64,000 nucleotides of DNA from Jejuia sp. UBA6058 (GTDB lineage: Bacteria; Bacteroidota; Bacteroidia; Flavobacteriales; Flavobacteriaceae): assembly GCA_002428965.1 (NCBI GenBank), contig DIYI01000015.1, positions 9,228-73,227 on the forward strand. Direction: 5' to 3'. Below the pieces are notes generated by a model. That model was not told where the DNA came from. It was given only the letters and a program-made list of their open reading frames with translations, and made no database searches. The position numbers were made by a program, and so were the translations under genes. Below are positions 24,634-34,691 of the stretch, in pieces; position 1 is the stretch's first letter, and the number at the start of each line of letters is the position of its first letter.

Positions 24634-25923
24634 ATGACACTTTATGTTGTTATCATTATTCTGTCCTTAATGCTTTCAGCATTTTTCTCTGGAATGGAAA
24701 TTGCCTATGTGTCTTCCAATAAAATACATATAGAAATTGAAAAGAAGCAAGAAGGTATATTGGCCGTAGTATTAAGAAGGCTAACGGCAAAACCATCAAA
24801 GTTTATAACTACAATGCTTATTGGAAATAACATAGCATTGGTGGTTTATGGCTTCTTTATGGGAGACATTTTGGTAAAATGGTTTCAGTCGTTTTTACCT
24901 TCAAATAGTACTATTGTAAACTATTTATTGGTTGATTTAAGTTTACTCTCGCAAACTATAATTTCAACATTTGTAATTTTAATTACAGCAGAGTTTTTGC
25001 CTAAGGTGTTTTTTCAAATTTATGCCAACAGCCTCATAAAATTTTTGGCTGTTCCTGCTTATATTTTTTATGTTTTATTTACTTGGGTTTCCGATTTTGT
25101 TATTTGGATTTCAGATTTGGTTCTAAAATATTTTTTTAAAACTGAAGGTGATAATATTCAAAATGCATTCACTAAGGTAGAGCTAGGGAACTATATCAGC
25201 GAACAGATGGAGTCTGTTGAGGAACACGATGAGGTAGATTCTGAAATACAAATTTTTCAAAATGCTTTAGAATTTTCAGAAGTTAAGGCTAGAGAGGTAA
25301 TGGTGCCCAGAACCGAAATTATAGCTGTAGAGATAAACGAAACAGTAAAGACTTTAAGCGCGCTTTTTACGGAAACAGGTTGTTCTAAAATTTTGGTGTA
25401 TAAAGAAAGTATTGATGATATTTTGGGCTATGTGCATTCTTTTGAATTGTTTAAAAAGCCCAAAACTATAAAGTCAATTTTACTTCCTGTTGAATATGTT
25501 CCTGAAACAGTTCTTATTAATGATGTGCTTAATATTCTAATAAAAAAACGTAAAAGTATTGCTGTGGTTTTAGATGAGTATGGTGGGACTTCTGGTATAA
25601 TGACGGTTGAAGATATTGTGGAGGAATTGTTTGGTGAAATTGAGGATGAACATGACAATGTTGTGTTTAAAGAAGTTCAAATAGACCCTGAGACATTTCA
25701 GTTCTCTGCAAGAATGGAAGTAGATTATATTAACGAAACATACAAGTTAAACCTGCCGGAAGACGAAACTTACGAAACATTAGGAGGTTTAATAGTAAAC
25801 CATACAGAAGAGATCCCACAGCAAGCAGAGGTAATTACTATAGATGCGTTTCAGTTTACCATTTTAGAAGTTTCAAATACTAAAATTGATTTGGTGGAAT
25901 TAAAACTATTGGATATTGATTAA
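24634..25923 (+). CDS. CNNM/CorC-family (hemolysin-like) membrane protein
   Basis: A 429-residue protein with a DUF21 (CNNM) membrane domain at residues ~1-180 (three to four helices, beginning LYVVIIILSLMLSAFFSGME), two CBS domains around 205-330 ('AREVMVPRTEIIAVEINET' and 'SIAVVLDEYGGTSGIMTVED') and a C-terminal CorC_HlyC domain around 345-425. Family members take part in Mg2+ or Co2+ handling; 'hemolysin' is a historical label. The architecture is also that of the gliding protein GldE, but gldD is not adjacent, so the general assignment is safer. Confidence 0.9.
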   Translation: MTLYVVIIILSLMLSAFFSGMEIAYVSSNKIHIEIEKKQEGILAVVLRRLTAKPSKFITTMLIGNNIALVVYGFFMGDILVKWFQSFLPSNSTIVNYLLVDLSLLSQTIISTFVILITAEFLPKVFFQIYANSLIKFLAVPAYIFYVLFTWVSDFVIWISDLVLKYFFKTEGDNIQNAFTKVELGNYISEQMESVEEHDEVDSEIQIFQNALEFSEVKAREVMVPRTEIIAVEINETVKTLSALFTETGCSKILVYKESIDDILGYVHSFELFKKPKTIKSILLPVEYVPETVLINDVLNILIKKRKSIAVVLDEYGGTSGIMTVEDIVEELFGEIEDEHDNVVFKEVQIDPETFQFSARMEVDYINETYKLNLPEDETYETLGGLIVNHTEEIPQQAEVITIDAFQFTILEVSNTKIDLVELKLLDID

Positions 25924-26011
25924 TGGTCATCAACTTGTATTTTGTTTTCCTTCTAATTAAAGCTATAATCTACTTTTATTATTAAATAGAAAATGGTATT
26001 TTCGCGCACGA

Positions 26012-26019
26012 TATTTTTG
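26012..26019 (+). promoter_or_regulatory. Possible promoter -7 box for the PpiD-like gene
   Basis: TATTTTTG matches TAnnTTTG about 90 nt before the ATG in the 186-nt gap; no good -33 box is seen at the expected distance, so support is weak. Confidence 0.3.
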
Positions 26020-26109
26020 TCAGTAAATGGAGTTGAAGTCTCTTAAAGGCTTAAATGGATGACAATTAGACTAACTAAACCCTTTAAAGGTTAAAAATTA
26101 AAATAGCAC

Positions 26110-28245
26110 ATGGCAGTTTTAAATAAAATAAGACAACGTTCATTATTCTTAATACTAATTATTGCTTTAGCATTGTTCTCTTTCGTATTAGCCGATTTGT
26201 TTAGAAACAGTGATGCATTATCTGCACGATCGCAAAATACAGTGGCGACTATTAATGGGGAGGATATCACTCGTGAAGATTTTCTGCAAAAAGTAGAAGT
26301 AATGCAGCGCCAAATGGGGCCAAACGCAACAAGCACTCAAGTAATGAATCGTGTTTGGGATCAAGAAGTAAGAAAAGCGGTGCTTTCAACACAATACGAA
26401 AAGCTAGGTATTACCGTTGAGCAAGACCAAATGCGCGATTTGTTAAAAGAGGCATTGTCTAGTAGTCCGGAATTTCAAAATTCAGCAGGTTTATTTGATG
26501 AAAATAAGCTTAACGAGTACATTGCTAACCTTAAAAATACTTCAGAACAAGCCTTTCAAAGTTGGGTAGATTATGAGCAAAATATTGCTTCAAATGCCTT
26601 ACAACAGAATTACTTTAACTTAGTAAAAGCTGGTTTAGTTGGTACTTTAGCAGAAGGAGAATTAGAGCATAAACTACAAGGGAATAAAGTAGATATCAAA
26701 TATGTGCAAATTCCTTATAGCAAAATAGCAGATAGTACAATAACTATTTCAAAATCTGATATTTCAAATTACATTAACGAACATAAAAATGAGTTTGAAG
26801 TTGAAGCTACAAGAGATATTAGGTACGTTGAGTTTAAAGAAACTGCTACCGTGGCTGATGAAGATGCGATTAAGACTGAATTAGAAAAGTTTAAAAATGG
26901 ATACACTGAGTATAACCAGAGTAGTGGAGCGACTGATACAATTGCACCTTTTAGTAAAACTGAAGATAACGAGACTTATATTAATTTAATCGCAGATTCT
27001 GGTGTTAAGTTTGATGATAGATTGATATTCAAAGCTAGTTTACCAGCGCAAATTGCCGATAGTATTTATAATTTATCTGAGGGTGAAACTTTTGGACCCT
27101 ATAGAGATGGGACGTTTTTCAAGTTGACCAAACTAATTGAAACAAAGCAAATACCAGATTCCGCAAAGGTAAGACACATTTTGGTACCATATTTAGGAGC
27201 GCAAAGTGCAACGCCTGATGTAACTAGAACAGAAGAGCAGGCAAAAACTCTTGCAGATAGTCTTTTAGGTGTTATTAAGCGAGACAAATCTAAGTTTCCA
27301 GAATTAGTAAAAGAATTTTCTTCTGATAGAGGAAGTATAGCAAATGAAGGCCGTTATGATTGGCACGCCTATGGTACTATGGTTCCAGAATTTAATACAT
27401 TTGAATTTGAAGGAAAGGTTGGAGATATGGGTGTTGTTAAAACAATTTTCGGTTTTCATGTTATTGAATTAGAGGGTTTAAAAGACAAACAAAAGGCAAT
27501 TAAAGTAGGAACAATTGCCAGGAAAATTGAGCCGTCGGAGGAAACTATAAATGCTATATTTAGAGATGCTTCAAACTTTGAAATTGCTGTAGAGAGTAAA
27601 GATTTTGAAGCAGTTGCAAAAGAGAGTAATTATGCTGTTCGTCCTGTAAATGGTATTAAAGCATTAGACGAAAATATTCCGGGTATTGGTAATCAAAGAC
27701 AAATTGTACGATGGGCTTTTGAGGATGAGGCAAAAGAAGGCGATGTAAAGCGTTTTAGCATACCTGATGGCTATGCTATTGCTCAAATAGTAGTGAAGCA
27801 TGAGGAAGGCTTAATGGCTGTTGAGGATGCTTCAGCAACAGTATTGCCAAAAATTAGAAAAGAACGTAAAGCGGAAATTATAAAAGAACGTGTAACTGCC
27901 AATACTATAGAAGATGTAGCTAATGCAGAAAGTACTTCTGTTAGAACCGCTTCCGCGATCAATATGAAAAGTCCAACTATTTCTGGAGCAGGAAGTGAGC
28001 CAATAGTGGTAGGGGCAGCCTTTGGATTAGAAGAAGGCGAAACATCTGGTTTATTAACTGGAGAAAAGGGTGTTTATATGGTTCAGGTTACTAAGAAAAC
28101 ACCAGCCGTAGAATTAGATAATTATCAGTCTTTTGCTAATAGAGTAGAGACTCAAAAATCTAGTGTAGTAAACTCTAAGCTTTACAATGCACTTAAAGAT
28201 GCTGCTGAAATTGAAGATAACAGAGCTAAACTTCAAATTCAGTAA
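26110..28245 (+). CDS. PpiD/SurA-like membrane-anchored peptidyl-prolyl isomerase
   Basis: A 711-residue protein with a single N-terminal anchor (residues ~12-32, LFLILIIALALFSFVLADLF) and a large periplasmic part. A SurA_N-type chaperone domain covers residues ~40-200, starting 'ATINGEDITREDFLQKVEVM'. A parvulin (PpiC) domain lies at about 353-465 ('KVRHILVPYLG', 'FPELVKEFSSDRGS', 'FEFEGKVGDMGVVKTIFGFH'). PpiD assists folding of proteins leaving the Sec translocon. Its place after lptC, a barrel protein and a CNNM protein suits outer-membrane biogenesis. Confidence 0.9.
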   Translation: MAVLNKIRQRSLFLILIIALALFSFVLADLFRNSDALSARSQNTVATINGEDITREDFLQKVEVMQRQMGPNATSTQVMNRVWDQEVRKAVLSTQYEKLGITVEQDQMRDLLKEALSSSPEFQNSAGLFDENKLNEYIANLKNTSEQAFQSWVDYEQNIASNALQQNYFNLVKAGLVGTLAEGELEHKLQGNKVDIKYVQIPYSKIADSTITISKSDISNYINEHKNEFEVEATRDIRYVEFKETATVADEDAIKTELEKFKNGYTEYNQSSGATDTIAPFSKTEDNETYINLIADSGVKFDDRLIFKASLPAQIADSIYNLSEGETFGPYRDGTFFKLTKLIETKQIPDSAKVRHILVPYLGAQSATPDVTRTEEQAKTLADSLLGVIKRDKSKFPELVKEFSSDRGSIANEGRYDWHAYGTMVPEFNTFEFEGKVGDMGVVKTIFGFHVIELEGLKDKQKAIKVGTIARKIEPSEETINAIFRDASNFEIAVESKDFEAVAKESNYAVRPVNGIKALDENIPGIGNQRQIVRWAFEDEAKEGDVKRFSIPDGYAIAQIVVKHEEGLMAVEDASATVLPKIRKERKAEIIKERVTANTIEDVANAESTSVRTASAINMKSPTISGAGSEPIVVGAAFGLEEGETSGLLTGEKGVYMVQVTKKTPAVELDNYQSFANRVETQKSSVVNSKLYNALKDAAEIEDNRAKLQIQ

Positions 28246-28268
28246 GTTAAATAAATAAACTAACTGAG

Positions 28269-28301
28269 AAAAAACCGCAGTCTTTATGGCTGTGGTTTTT
28301 T
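28269..28301. terminator. Bidirectional terminator between convergent genes
   Basis: AAAAAACCGCAG pairs with CTGTGGTTTTTT (one G-T pair) around a 9-nt loop; A- and T-runs on both sides serve either strand. It lies between the plus-strand PpiD-like gene and the minus-strand kinase, whose stop codon touches it. Confidence 0.85.
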
Positions 28302-29218
28302 TATTTTATCATTTTGTCATAAGGGATGATGGTGTCGAATCCTTTTGCCTGGAAATAGGGATTTGGATTATTTTCTGAAGCCACCAAAATAAAATCTCCG
28401 CCCCATGCTCCTAAGCTTTTAATTGCACCTTTAAAATCGCCAAACAATTTTGATTGTATTGTTTCTTGTCTCGTAATTTTTGAAATTAATGCTTCATGAG
28501 AAGTGATTAATTCTTGAAACTCCATAAGTGTATTGCAATCAATTATACCTTTGGTAATGGTATTGATTTCCTTAATTGGATCTCTTAAATTGTGTCTAAC
28601 AGATTTGTAGTAGGCAATACCATCTCTACTATTTTGCTTCTTATTAAGATAAACAAAATATAGGTGTTCTTTAAAAACGGGGTTAAATTCTAGTTCCTCA
28701 ACCTTTCTAGAAATTTGATTTTTATTCCTTTCAATTCGGTAGGTAATAGGCTTGTTATGTTTTGCACAAGCAATATCGTAGCCACTTCCTCCAAAAGTAA
28801 GTTCTAGAAGTTTATATGGATCAACTTGAGCCCATGTTGCAATATTGTCGATTAAAGTTGACGATGTACCCAGCCCCCATTGTCTTGGGAATTCCAGATG
28901 AGTGCTTACTTCAATTCCATTTGTTTTATTTAAAAATGATGGATTTAATTCTCTTGCAACCTTTAATATTTCCAGTAAACGTTGTGATACAGGATCATCT
29001 GATGGAGATACAAGAGCATCTCGGTTTAAATTAAATACTGTCTCAAACCACACCACACCTTTTTCATTATAGCTTTTCCATCTTAGAATTCCGTCATTAG
29101 AATCGCTAATATTAAGAGTTTGCCCGTATGTTGTTGGTACAGCGAGAGCCAAAGCGCCGTCCAACACCACGTACTCTCCGGTTAGTAGTAGTTTTCCGTT
29201 ACTTTTAAATGTCTTCAC
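28301..29218 (-). CDS. GYDIA-family GHMP kinase, probably of the mevalonate pathway
   Basis: A 305-residue GHMP-superfamily kinase. It shows the early motif GEYVVLDG (residues 14-21), the glycine-rich phosphate loop PRQWGLGTSST (111-121) and the family-naming motif GGSGYDIACAKH (143-154). GHMP kinases phosphorylate small alcohols or phosphates such as mevalonate and phosphomevalonate. The next gene in the same direction is HMG-CoA reductase (46 nt apart), so a mevalonate or phosphomevalonate kinase role is the best inference; the exact substrate of the GYDIA family is not clear to me. Confidence 0.85.
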   Translation of the reverse strand: MKTFKSNGKLLLTGEYVVLDGALALAVPTTYGQTLNISDSNDGILRWKSYNEKGVVWFETVFNLNRDALVSPSDDPVSQRLLEILKVARELNPSFLNKTNGIEVSTHLEFPRQWGLGTSSTLIDNIATWAQVDPYKLLELTFGGSGYDIACAKHNKPITYRIERNKNQISRKVEELEFNPVFKEHLYFVYLNKKQNSRDGIAYYKSVRHNLRDPIKEINTITKGIIDCNTLMEFQELITSHEALISKITRQETIQSKLFGDFKGAIKSLGAWGGDFILVASENNPNPYFQAKGFDTIIPYDKMIK

Positions 29219-29264
29219 TTTTAAATTGTTAAGTAGAGATTGTTTTAATAGGTTTAATAAAATT

Positions 29265-30581
29265 CTATCTTCTTAGAGCACTCAGGGCTTCAACTACAGC
29301 AGTATGTGTTACCGTAGTAGTCTTAAAGTGTTCTGTAAGTGCTTGTTTCTCCTCATTATTGGCATTGAACTGATTTAAAATATTCATCAAGTGCATTTTC
29401 ATATGTCCTTGTTGAATACCAGTGGTGGTTAATGAGCGTAATGCAGCAAAGTTTTGTGCTAGTCCTGCTACGGCAGTTATTTGCATTAATTCTTTAGCTG
29501 AAGGATTATCCAGTATTTCTAAAGCTAGTTTTACTAATGGGTGTAATCCTGTTAGTCCGCCAACGGTTCCTAAAGCCAGAGGTATATCCATCCAGAATCT
29601 AAAAACGCCATTTTCAATTTTAGCATGTGATAGACTGCTGTATCTGCCATTTCTCGCAGCGTAGGCATGTACGCCTGCTTCTATAGCTCTAAAATCATTT
29701 CCAGTGGCCAAAACCACTGCGTCTATACCGTTCATGATACCTTTATTATGCGTTACGGCTCTATAAGGTTCTATTTCGGCAATATTAACAGCTTGCACAA
29801 ATTTTGTAGCAAAGTCTTCACCAGAAATCTGCTCGCTTTCTTTCAAGTCCTCAATAGCACAACTAACTTCAGCTCGTACAATGCATTCAGGAACGTAATT
29901 CGATAAAATACTCATGATTAAATCAATATCACGTTCCTCTTCAGAAAAACCTTCGTAATCTGAGGCGTGCGATTTAAAGGTTTTTGCAAATTGCTCTAAA
30001 CAAGAATTTATAAAATTGGCACCCATGGCATCTAGGGTTTCAAACGACACATGCAATTGGTAATACCCGTCAATTTCGGCAGTTTTATCACGTAATTCAA
30101 TATCTAAAATACCGCCTCCGCGTTTCTCCATATTGGTGGTAATGGCATTAGTGTCTTCAAAAAGCTTAGGCTTAATATGGTTGAAGTAACCACTTAGTGT
30201 TTCAAAACTTCCGTTAAACTTAAAATGAACTTGACCAATTTTTGTGGTGGAAAGTACTTCTGTTTTAAACCCGCCACGATCCAACCAAAATTTTGCAGCT
30301 TTACTTGCTGCCGCAACAACCGAACTTTCTTCTATAGCCATTGGTATGGTATAGGTTTTGCCATTAATTAAAAAATTGGGAGCTACTCCAAAAGGTAAAT
30401 AATAATTGGTTATGGTGTTTTCTATGAATTCGTCATGCAGTTGTTGTAATTTTACATCAGTATTCCAGTACTGCATCAATACCTCTTTAGCGCTAGTGTT
30501 ATGCGGTAAATAGGTATCTACGATCCAATTAATTTTTTCAGATTTAGATAGTTTAGAAAAACCAGAAACTGTCTTATTCAT
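29265..30581 (-). CDS. mvaA: Class II hydroxymethylglutaryl-CoA reductase
   Basis: The 438-residue enzyme interconverts HMG-CoA and mevalonate. Its length and lack of a membrane region mark it as class II. Catalytic positions known from the Pseudomonas mevalonii enzyme are visible: glutamate in AIEESSVVAAAS (E84/E85), lysine in HNKGIMNG, aspartate in TGNDFRAIEAG and histidine in QQGHMKMH near the C-terminus. With the adjacent GHMP kinase it points to isoprenoid synthesis through mevalonate, as is usual in Flavobacteriaceae. A promoter-like element lies 24 nt upstream. Confidence 0.95.
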   Translation of the reverse strand: MNKTVSGFSKLSKSEKINWIVDTYLPHNTSAKEVLMQYWNTDVKLQQLHDEFIENTITNYYLPFGVAPNFLINGKTYTIPMAIEESSVVAAASKAAKFWLDRGGFKTEVLSTTKIGQVHFKFNGSFETLSGYFNHIKPKLFEDTNAITTNMEKRGGGILDIELRDKTAEIDGYYQLHVSFETLDAMGANFINSCLEQFAKTFKSHASDYEGFSEEERDIDLIMSILSNYVPECIVRAEVSCAIEDLKESEQISGEDFATKFVQAVNIAEIEPYRAVTHNKGIMNGIDAVVLATGNDFRAIEAGVHAYAARNGRYSSLSHAKIENGVFRFWMDIPLALGTVGGLTGLHPLVKLALEILDNPSAKELMQITAVAGLAQNFAALRSLTTTGIQQGHMKMHLMNILNQFNANNEEKQALTEHFKTTTVTHTAVVEALSALRR

Positions 30582-30604
30582 GCTAGCCTACGTTTTTTAA
30601 AATG

Positions 30605-30612
30605 CAAAGATA
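30605..30612 (-). promoter_or_regulatory. Promoter -7 box for the HMG-CoA reductase/kinase operon
   Basis: On the minus strand this reads TATCTTTG, a match to TAnnTTTG, ending 23 nt before the mvaA start codon. The -33 region is poor (GTTC), so activation or a weak promoter is likely. Confidence 0.5.
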
Positions 30613-30823
30613 GGGCAGTTCGTCTTAAAATAGAACTTTGCCAAAATACCCGTTATTTATGTGTTAATAAGTTCGGTTAATTACATAATTTTTAGTAAAC
30701 TTGACATCTCTTTATAAAATGAGTAGTGTTTTCTTAAAAATGTCTATAATTTATTATTTCATTTCGCTAAAACTGGTTGTAATTGGAAGTTAAGAAACGC
30801 TACATCTTATACGAAAACGATAT

Positions 30824-33052
30824 ATGAAATATTATAAATTTTCCTTGTACATTTCTTTATTCATTGCCTTTTCATCAGTCGCCCAAACAAAAAGCATAAC
30901 GCTAAAAGATATTTGGAGTGGTGGTTTTAGAACAGAGCGTATGGATGTATTGCATTCAATGAAAAACGGTCAGCAATATTCGGTGTTTAATTATGATGCT
31001 GCTACACGCACTACATCTGTAGATATTTACGATTATAAAACGCTAAAAAAGGTGAAAACATTGGTGTCATCTGCTGATCTTTCAGAATTAAATTATTTTA
31101 CAGATTACAGTTTTAGTGATGATGAGCAAAAAATACTTTTGGCAACAGAGGAAGTGTCAATTTATAGACGCTCAAGTTTGGCGTATTACTATGTTTATGA
31201 TGTAACAACTAGTACTTTGGCAAAAGTGTCTGAAGAGAAAATTCAGGAGCTAACCTTTTCACCAGATGGTTCAAAAGTAGCCTACGGATTTGATAACAAT
31301 TTATATGTTAAAGATTTAGTTTCAGGTGAAACAAAGCAGCTTACTTTTGATGGTGAAAAAAATAAAATTATAAATGGTATTGCCGACTGGGTTTATGAAG
31401 AAGAATTTTCCATAGTGAGAGCATTTGATTGGAATACAACAGGTGATAAAATTGCTTTTATTCGTTTTGATGAAACTGAGGTTCCAGAATTTTCTATGGA
31501 TGTTTATGGGGAAGCATTGTATCAAACACAACAGGTATTTAAATATCCAAAGGCGGGTGAGAAGAATTCTGAAGTATCTCTTCATATTTTCGATCTATCC
31601 AACGAAACGTTAGAAACTGTAAATGTTGGTAAAGCATATACTGATTTTTATATTCCAAGAATTAAATGGACAAACGAGGCAGATATACTAAGTGCGCAGT
31701 TTATGAATCGTTCACAGAACGAGCTTGACTTATGGTTTATTAATGCTGAAGATAACTCAAGTAATTTAGTGTTAGCAGAAACAGATAAGGCTTACATTGA
31801 TATAACTGATAATTTAACATTTTTGAAGGATAACAGTTTTATATGGACGAGCGAGAAAGACGGGTTTAACCATATTTATCATTACACAAAAACAGGTGAG
31901 CTTAAAAACCAGGTAACAAAAGGAAACTGGGAGGTAACAGACTATTATGGTTATGATGAGAATACCAAACGCATTTTTTACCAATCTGTTGAAAATGGCT
32001 CTATAAATAGAGACGTGTATTCCATAAAACTTAATGGTAGAGATAAAAAGCGTTTAACGAAGAGTGAAGGTACAAATAGTGCCGATTTTAGTGCTGATTT
32101 TTCATATTTTATCAATTCATTTTCAAGTGCTACTGTTCCACCAGAATTTTCACTTAATAGTGCAGCTTCGGGAAATCTTATTAAGAGTATAAAGGATAAT
32201 GATAAGTTGGCTGAAAAAGTTTCAGAGTTTACTACATCCAAGAAAGAATTTAGTACCATAAATGTTAATGGTAATGATTTGAATATGTGGATGCTTAAGC
32301 CTGCAAATTTTGACGCCTCTAAAGAGTACCCACTTTTTATGACACAATATTCGGGTCCGGGCTCTCAGTCTGTTGCTAATAGTTGGAATGGAATAAACGA
32401 TTATTGGTTTCAAATGTTAGCCCAAGAAGGTTATATTGTGGTGTGTGTTGATGGAAGAGGCACGGGTTTAAAAGGAGCTGAATTTAAAAAGATTACACAG
32501 AACGATTTAGGGAAATATGAAGTAGAAGATCAAATTCAAGCTGCAAAACAATTAGGAGAATTACCTTATATTGATGCAACCAGAATAGGTATTTGGGGAT
32601 GGAGTTATGGCGGATTTATGAGCAGTAATTGTTTGTTTAAGGGAAATGATGTCTTTAAAATGGCGATAGCAGTTGCACCGGTAACTAGTTGGCGTTTTTA
32701 CGATACCATTTATACAGAACGTTATTTAGGTACGCCTCAAAATAATCCTGATGGCTATGACGAGAACTCGCCAATTAATCATGTTGAAAAGTTAAGAGGC
32801 GATTTTTTATTAGTGCATGGTACCGCAGATGATAATGTGCATGTTCAAAATACAATGCGCTTGGTTGAGGCTTTAGTTCAAGCCGATAAAGAATTTGATT
32901 GGGCGGTGTACCCAGATAAAAACCACGGAATTTATGGTGGGAATACAAGATTACATCTGTATAAGAAAATGACTAAGTTTATTAATGAAACTTTAGGTGA
33001 TAAAATACAAGGCAATAAAGAAAAGGTAATTTCATCTAAGATTAAAGGATGA
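30824..33052 (+). CDS. Dipeptidyl peptidase IV (S9 family)
   Basis: A 742-residue exported serine peptidase that removes X-Pro or X-Ala dipeptides from peptide N-termini. A signal peptide (MKYYKFSLYISLFIAFSSVAQ) precedes a beta-propeller domain (~residues 40-470) and an alpha/beta-hydrolase domain. The catalytic triad is readable: S594 in GWSYGG, D669 in HGTADDN and H701 in DKNHGI. The substrate-amine recognition glutamates of the DPP-IV subgroup are present in DWVYEEEF (E193/E194). Two POT-family peptide transporters follow on the same strand, so released di- and tripeptides can be taken up by neighbouring gene products. Confidence 0.95.
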   Translation: MKYYKFSLYISLFIAFSSVAQTKSITLKDIWSGGFRTERMDVLHSMKNGQQYSVFNYDAATRTTSVDIYDYKTLKKVKTLVSSADLSELNYFTDYSFSDDEQKILLATEEVSIYRRSSLAYYYVYDVTTSTLAKVSEEKIQELTFSPDGSKVAYGFDNNLYVKDLVSGETKQLTFDGEKNKIINGIADWVYEEEFSIVRAFDWNTTGDKIAFIRFDETEVPEFSMDVYGEALYQTQQVFKYPKAGEKNSEVSLHIFDLSNETLETVNVGKAYTDFYIPRIKWTNEADILSAQFMNRSQNELDLWFINAEDNSSNLVLAETDKAYIDITDNLTFLKDNSFIWTSEKDGFNHIYHYTKTGELKNQVTKGNWEVTDYYGYDENTKRIFYQSVENGSINRDVYSIKLNGRDKKRLTKSEGTNSADFSADFSYFINSFSSATVPPEFSLNSAASGNLIKSIKDNDKLAEKVSEFTTSKKEFSTINVNGNDLNMWMLKPANFDASKEYPLFMTQYSGPGSQSVANSWNGINDYWFQMLAQEGYIVVCVDGRGTGLKGAEFKKITQNDLGKYEVEDQIQAAKQLGELPYIDATRIGIWGWSYGGFMSSNCLFKGNDVFKMAIAVAPVTSWRFYDTIYTERYLGTPQNNPDGYDENSPINHVEKLRGDFLLVHGTADDNVHVQNTMRLVEALVQADKEFDWAVYPDKNHGIYGGNTRLHLYKKMTKFINETLGDKIQGNKEKVISSKIKG

Positions 33053-33095
33053 TTTTGAAATTAATGGATTTGTTAGAAACGCTAAAAACGTAAAT

Positions 33096-34664
33096 ATGGA
33101 TTTTTCATTAGGATTAATAATTGTTGGATGGCTTTTTTGTTTAATATGGATACCTCTTGTGATTAAATTAAACTGGAAAATTCACCCAAGAGCTCTTTTT
33201 GTTTGCTTTTTTGCGGAAATGTGGGAGCGTTTTTCCTATTATGGTATGCGCGCCTTACTGACGCTTTACATGGTGAAAATAGTTTTTCAACAAATTTCTT
33301 CTGGAGAGGCAGACATTAAAAGTTTAGCTATTTATGGCACATACACTGCCTCTATTTATCTTGGGCCAATTATTGGAGGCATGATGGCCGATAAGTATTT
33401 GGGTTTTAGAAAAGCCATTTTGTTGGGAGGGATTTTAATAAGTATAGGGCACCTTGTGCTGGCAGCTCAAGGTTTAATAGCCGAAACCAATGAGATGTTC
33501 TTCTTTATTGCATTATCCTTTATAGTCATTGGTACAGGTTATTTTAAACCCAATATATCTAGTTTTTTAGGTAAGTTTTATGAACAGGACGATCCTAGAA
33601 AAGATCCAGCTTATAATATTTTTTACATGGGTATTAATGTTGGCGCTTTTCTCTCTGCTTTGACTTGTGGTTACCTAGGTGAAGAAGTAGGATGGCACTG
33701 GGGGTTTGGATTGGCAGGTATAGGAATGTTTATTGGATTAATTGTCTTTTGGATTAATCTTAAAAATTTTGGAGACCAAGGCCTTGTTCCTGATATTAAA
33801 TATGATAATGATAGTGTTTTTGCAGGATTTAGTCTTAATAAATTAATTATCATTTTAAGTTTTGTCGCTGTGCCATTATGGGCGGTATTATTTAATTTTG
33901 ATGCTGTTTTTAAATATGGTCTTACAGGGATTACAATTGCTGTACTAGCATACCTTATTTATCTAAGTACACAATATGAAAATGGCTCGCGCTTATTAGT
34001 AGTTCTGGTATTGTTTATTTTTCATGCTGTTTTTTGGGCGCTTTTTGAGCAAGCAGGAGGGTCTCTCACTTTAATTACAGATAGATTTGTGAATCGTAGC
34101 GTGGGTGATTCAGAAATTCCAGCATCCCAATTTCAAGCATTAAATGCATTTTTTATAATTGTCTTTGCACCTATATTTGCGTGGTTATGGATAAAATTAA
34201 ATAAGCTTAAGCTGGAACCGACTACACCTTTAAAGTTTGTCTATTCTTTACTATTGTTAGCGATAGGCTTTTTAATAATCGTTTTTGGGGCGCAATCAGC
34301 AATTGCAACTGGCGGAAAAATTGTAATTTGGGCTATCATTTTTATGTACCTCTTCCATACCCTAGGGGAATTGTGTCTATCTCCTGTAGGACTTTCAATG
34401 ATTACAAAATTATCCCCACCCCACATAGTAGGGTTTACAATGGGGGCTTGGTTTTTGTCCTATTCTGTCGGAAATAAGGTGGCCACGGAAATAGGTAAAT
34501 TGATTAGCATAGGAGATTTAGAGGATAACGCTTCTATGGCAGAACAAATTAGTCCGTATGTAGATGTGTATCTTAATTGGGGTGTATACGTTGTTTTAGG
34601 ATGTGCACTAATACTTTTATGCTTAGTACCGTTACTGAAAAAATTGATGAAAGGAATCAGGTAA
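33096..34664 (+). CDS. POT-family proton-coupled oligopeptide transporter 1
   Basis: A 522-residue MFS-type transporter of the PTR2/POT family, which imports di- and tripeptides with protons. Near the N-terminus is FAEMWERFSYYGMRALL, carrying the ExxER-type proton-coupling motif, and later the signature NIFYMGINVGAFLSALTCGY with the FYxxINxG pattern. Roughly 12-14 membrane segments are predicted. It starts 43 nt after the DPP-IV gene. Its N-terminus has an extra hydrophobic segment (residues ~5-25) that the second copy lacks. Confidence 0.93.
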   Translation: MDFSLGLIIVGWLFCLIWIPLVIKLNWKIHPRALFVCFFAEMWERFSYYGMRALLTLYMVKIVFQQISSGEADIKSLAIYGTYTASIYLGPIIGGMMADKYLGFRKAILLGGILISIGHLVLAAQGLIAETNEMFFFIALSFIVIGTGYFKPNISSFLGKFYEQDDPRKDPAYNIFYMGINVGAFLSALTCGYLGEEVGWHWGFGLAGIGMFIGLIVFWINLKNFGDQGLVPDIKYDNDSVFAGFSLNKLIIILSFVAVPLWAVLFNFDAVFKYGLTGITIAVLAYLIYLSTQYENGSRLLVVLVLFIFHAVFWALFEQAGGSLTLITDRFVNRSVGDSEIPASQFQALNAFFIIVFAPIFAWLWIKLNKLKLEPTTPLKFVYSLLLLAIGFLIIVFGAQSAIATGGKIVIWAIIFMYLFHTLGELCLSPVGLSMITKLSPPHIVGFTMGAWFLSYSVGNKVATEIGKLISIGDLEDNASMAEQISPYVDVYLNWGVYVVLGCALILLCLVPLLKKLMKGIR

Positions 34665-34691
34665 ATTATCTGATTTTTTAATAGATTAACT

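Noticed and set aside
24634..25923. Gliding protein GldE
   Set aside because: The architecture is the same, but gldD is not adjacent and the neighbours are envelope genes, so only the general CNNM/CorC name is used.
29422..29906. Two plus-strand ORFs of about 80 codons antisense to HMG-CoA reductase
   Set aside because: They are shadows of a strongly conserved enzyme gene and show no promoter or conserved motif.
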